DNA of 64,000 nt, taken from the NCBI GenBank assembly GCA_047967505.1, contig CM106539.1. One strand, 5' to 3'. Each line of letters begins with the position of its first letter. The stretch's first letter is position 1. Of this stretch, positions 61,016-64,000 are shown one piece after another. This DNA is from Dipteris shenzhenensis (taxonomy: Eukaryota > Polypodiophyta > Polypodiopsida > Gleicheniales). Made by a program: the position numbers and the translations under genes. Under the pieces are notes generated by a model. It was not told the origin of the DNA. It made no database searches and saw nothing but the letters and a program-made list of their open reading frames with translations.

Positions 61016-63997
61016 CTAAGCAGCTATGCCATGGGCTGCAGATGCCCTTGACAAACTGCAACCTGGCACTTTCTTCATATCACTATCAATCATTGCCTTT
61101 CTCACCGTCAATCCATCATACGATGTAGCTGCATTAGCATTTACGTTTGCCAGCAGCAGGTATGGTGAAGCATTCCTTGGATCTAATTCCAGAACAAAAT
61201 TTGCAGCACGGTCAGCCCTCTCCACATCACTGTGAATTCTGCATGATGAAAGCAAGCTTAGCCATGCTGAGCTAACATGTCTAAATGGCATGCTAATGAT
61301 CAAGTCCTCTGCCTCTTCCAATAGTCCTTGCCGACCGAGAAGATCAATCATACATACATAATGCTCCAACGAGGGGTTAAAGCCATAGTCTCTATTCATA
61401 GATGTAAAGTATCGCCTCCCATCAGCAACAAGACCTGTATGACTGCATGCAGTAAGAACACAGGTGAATGTGATCTTGTCTGGCTTGACACCTTTGGCCT
61501 GCATTTGCTCAAACAGCTGTAGGGCATCCTTGCTTTGCCCATGCTGGGCATATACAGCAATCATGGCACTCCAGCATATCACATTTTGCAGTGGTATCTC
61601 TGCAAACACAGCCCTCGAATCATCCAGGCTTCCACATTTTCCATACATATTTATGAGAGCAGTCCCCACAACAACATCCAACTCCCATCCACTGCCAACA
61701 AGAGCAGCATGGATCTGTTGACCCTCTTCTAGTGCTGCTACACTGGTACATGCATCCAAAACACAGATGAAGGTGATCTTGTCTGGCTTAATGCCCTCAG
61801 CTTGCATTTGACCAAAGAGTTGTAGGGCCTCCTTGCCATTCCCATTCTGGCCACAGGCTGTGATCATGGCACTCCAGGAGACCTTGTCCCACATTGCGAT
61901 TTCCACAAACACAGCCCTCAAATCATCCATGCTCCCACACTTGCCATACATATTAATCAGGGCTGTCCCCACATAGACATCTGACTCCCATCTATTGCCC
62001 ACAATAGTAGCATGGATCTCTTGACCCTCTTCTAGGGCTGCTACATTGGCACATGCATCCAAAGCAGAGAAGAAGGTGATCTTATCTGGCTTAATGCCTT
62101 TGGCCTGCATTTGACCAACTAGTTGCAAAGCCTCATTGCCCAGTCCATTCTGGGCACAAGCTGCCATCATAGCACTCCAGGAGACCAAATCTCGCAGTGA
62201 TATCTCTGCAAATACAGCCCGCAAATCATGCAGGCTCCCACACTTGCCATACATGTTGATGAGGGATGTCCCCATCACATCTGACTCCAATCCACTGCCA
62301 ACAAGAGTAGCGTGAATCTCTTGACCCTCTTCTAGCGCTGCCATACTGGCACACGCATCCAAAACACAGATGAAGGTCACCTTGTTTGGCTTGATGCCTT
62401 CGGCCTGCATTTGACCAAACAATTGTAGGGCCTCCTTGCCTTGCCCATTCTCAGCACAGGCTGAAATCATGGCACTCCAGGAGACCACATTCCTAAACTG
62501 CATGTCTGCAAACACAGCCCTGGAATCATCTATGCTCCCACACTTGGCATACATATGAATGAGGGCCGTCGCAACCACCACATCTGCTGACTCCCATCCA
62601 TTGGCAAGAATACAAGCACGGATCTCTCGACCCTCTTCTAGAGCTGCCACACTAGCACATGCATCCAAAACACAGACTAAGGTGATCTTGTTTGGCTTGA
62701 ATCCATCAGCCTGCATTTGGTGAAACAGCTGCAGGGCTTTCTTGCCCTTCTCATTCTGGGCATATGCTGTGATCATAGCATTCCAAGACACAACATCCTG
62801 CATCAGCATCTCTGCAAACACGGCACTAGAATCATCCAGGCTGCCACACTTGCCATACATATTGACAAGGGAATTCCCAACTGCAAGCTCAGATTCCCAT
62901 CCATTGCCAACAATAGTTACATGGATCTCTCGCCCCTCTGCTAGGGCTGCCACACTAGCACATGCATCCAAAGCACAGAAGACTGTGATCTTGTCTGGCT
63001 TGATGCCTTCTGCCTGCATTTTACAAAACATTTGTAGGGCCTCTTTGCCATGCCTGTTTTGGGCACATGCTGTGATCATGGCACTCCAGGAGACCACATT
63101 CTGCAATGGCATCTCTGCAAACACAGCCCTCGAATCGTCCAGGGCCCCATTCTTGCCATACATATTGACAAGGGCTGTGCCCACCACAACATCGGATTCC
63201 CATCCATTGCCAACAACAGTGGTATGGATCTCTTGACCTTCTTCTAGGGCTGCCACATTGGCACATGCATCCAATACACAGATGTAAGTGACCTTGTTCG
63301 GCTGGATGCCTTCAACCTGCATTTGATCAAACAGTTCAAGGGCCTCCTTGCCGTACCCTTTCTGGGCAAAGGCTGTGATCATGGCAGTCCAGGAGACCAC
63401 GTCCCTCATTGACATCCCTGCAAGCACATCCCTTGAATCATCCAGGCTCTCACACTTGCCATACATATTGACGAGGGCATTCCCCACAGCAACATCCGAT
63501 TCCCATTCTGTGCCAGCAATAGAAGTATGGATTTCTCGACCCTTATCTAAGTCTGCCACACTGGCACACGCATCCAAGACAGAGGTAAAGGTGATCTTGT
63601 CTGGTTTGAAACCTTCAACCTGCATTTGATCAAACCATTGCAGGCCCTCCTTGCCATGGCCATTCTGGGCACATGCAGCGATCATAATATTCCAAGAGTA
63701 GGAATTCCGATGATCCATGTTGTTGAAAACAGCACGTGCATAATCCAGGCTTCCACATTTGCTGTACATTTGGATGAGAAGGTTACTCAGAAATCTGTCC
63801 CCTGCATATCCACCCCTTGTCATGTGTTCATGCACACGTTCACCCTGTATCAGGTCCTTGGCAATGGTGCAACTCCTCAAAAGCGAGGCATAGGCAGCAG
63901 CATCTATCTCTGGACCTAGCTGGCTGAGGATGTCCTTATTTCCAGCACAGCAATCTTCATTCCTGTATAAGGCAGTCCGACTGTGCCCTCCAAGCAT
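61016..63997 (-). CDS. PLS-class pentatricopeptide-repeat protein with E-type C-terminus
   Basis: A 993-codon uninterrupted frame on the minus strand; the first ATG is 3 bases from the window edge, so the true N-terminus may lie outside. From residue ~35 it holds PPR units: AAYASLLRSCTIAKDLIQGE, then eight S-type segments MY(G/S/A)K(C/N)-SLDDSRAVF spaced ~101 residues, with repeated WSAMITACAQNGHGKEALQLF and KPDKITFICVLDACASVAAL. The last ~130 residues form an E-type region (HYVCMIDLLGRQGLLEEAED, NASPYLLLANV, MKKVPGCSLSRA). There is no DYW deaminase domain. PLS-PPR proteins bind organelle RNA, usually for C-to-U editing, with E-class members needing a DYW partner. Organelle targeting cannot be judged because the N-terminus is uncertain. 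Confidence 0.92.
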   Translation of the reverse strand: MLGGHSRTALYRNEDCCAGNKDILSQLGPEIDAAAYASLLRSCTIAKDLIQGERVHEHMTRGGYAGDRFLSNLLIQMYSKCGSLDYARAVFNNMDHRNSYSWNIMIAACAQNGHGKEGLQWFDQMQVEGFKPDKITFTSVLDACASVADLDKGREIHTSIAGTEWESDVAVGNALVNMYGKCESLDDSRDVLAGMSMRDVVSWTAMITAFAQKGYGKEALELFDQMQVEGIQPNKVTYICVLDACANVAALEEGQEIHTTVVGNGWESDVVVGTALVNMYGKNGALDDSRAVFAEMPLQNVVSWSAMITACAQNRHGKEALQMFCKMQAEGIKPDKITVFCALDACASVAALAEGREIHVTIVGNGWESELAVGNSLVNMYGKCGSLDDSSAVFAEMLMQDVVSWNAMITAYAQNEKGKKALQLFHQMQADGFKPNKITLVCVLDACASVAALEEGREIRACILANGWESADVVVATALIHMYAKCGSIDDSRAVFADMQFRNVVSWSAMISACAENGQGKEALQLFGQMQAEGIKPNKVTFICVLDACASMAALEEGQEIHATLVGSGLESDVMGTSLINMYGKCGSLHDLRAVFAEISLRDLVSWSAMMAACAQNGLGNEALQLVGQMQAKGIKPDKITFFSALDACANVAALEEGQEIHATIVGNRWESDVYVGTALINMYGKCGSMDDLRAVFVEIAMWDKVSWSAMITACGQNGNGKEALQLFGQMQAEGIKPDKITFICVLDACTSVAALEEGQQIHAALVGSGWELDVVVGTALINMYGKCGSLDDSRAVFAEIPLQNVICWSAMIAVYAQHGQSKDALQLFEQMQAKGVKPDKITFTCVLTACSHTGLVADGRRYFTSMNRDYGFNPSLEHYVCMIDLLGRQGLLEEAEDLIISMPFRHVSSAWLSLLSSCRIHSDVERADRAANFVLELDPRNASPYLLLANVNANAATSYDGLTVRKAMIDSDMKKVPGCSLSRASAAHGIAA

Positions 63998-64000
63998 AGG

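Noticed and set aside
62742-63236. 164-codon plus-strand ORF antisense to the PPR gene (and similar ones at 61464-63919)
   Set aside because: The PPR repeats generate the same antisense frame in every unit; it is a mirror of the coding repeats.

Overview
The window reads as nuclear DNA of a land plant with a repeat-rich, gene-poor genome. Evidence for this is a spliced plant-type WD40 gene with GT-AG introns, a plant-specific PLS-class pentatricopeptide (PPR) protein, and dense Ty1/copia and Ty3/gypsy LTR retrotransposons, including a chromodomain gypsy element. Retrotransposon-filled introns and a PLS-PPR reading frame without visible introns fit a fern or lycophyte best. That placement is inference; no single sequence here fixes the species.

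Only two genes look functional. (1) A WD40 gene on the + strand, coding 16353-41147. Nine exons join with matching phases into a 450-codon frame resembling the Arabidopsis AT1G78070/AT1G36070 family. Introns 1 (5.3 kb), 3 (14.2 kb) and 8 (3.2 kb) are swollen by transposons and pseudogenes. (2) A PPR gene on the - strand, 61016-63997, possibly cut by the right edge, with eight very similar ~101-residue PLS units and a C-terminal E-type region.

Layout. 1-2402: left-edge Ty3/gypsy element A (- strand; LTR, PBS, open gag). 2403-3278: flank with a coiled-coil ORF resembling LINE ORF1. 3279-13490: old copia element O (- strand, TSD GCTGA), split by a young copia element I (+ strand, 6625-12444, TSD GTTTC). 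13597-16110: LINE pieces on the - strand with four (TC)n tails. 16353-41147: the WD40 gene. Its intron 1 holds an LRR pseudogene. Its intron 3 holds a copia scrap, an LTR (C) split by gypsy chromovirus B (24576-32144, TSD GCAGG), a second gypsy relic D, and a triplicated ~180-bp repeat. Its intron 8 holds copia relic F and a gypsy gag scrap. 42120-53130: a decayed ~170-bp satellite interrupted by copia element E (45493-51257, TSD TAGGG). 53131-58340: gene-free repeats. 58341-59165: a decayed reverse transcriptase of a Penelope-like or related non-LTR type. 61016-63997: the PPR gene.

The target-site duplications allow a relative history: LINE flank, then O, then I; LTR C, then B; satellite, then E. 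The most unusual signal is a recurring array of GTACGG/CCGTAC words in the leader or LTR of unrelated retrotransposons, with an exact 20-bp period in two of them. No known bacterial-type system, CRISPR array, tRNA or rRNA gene was seen.
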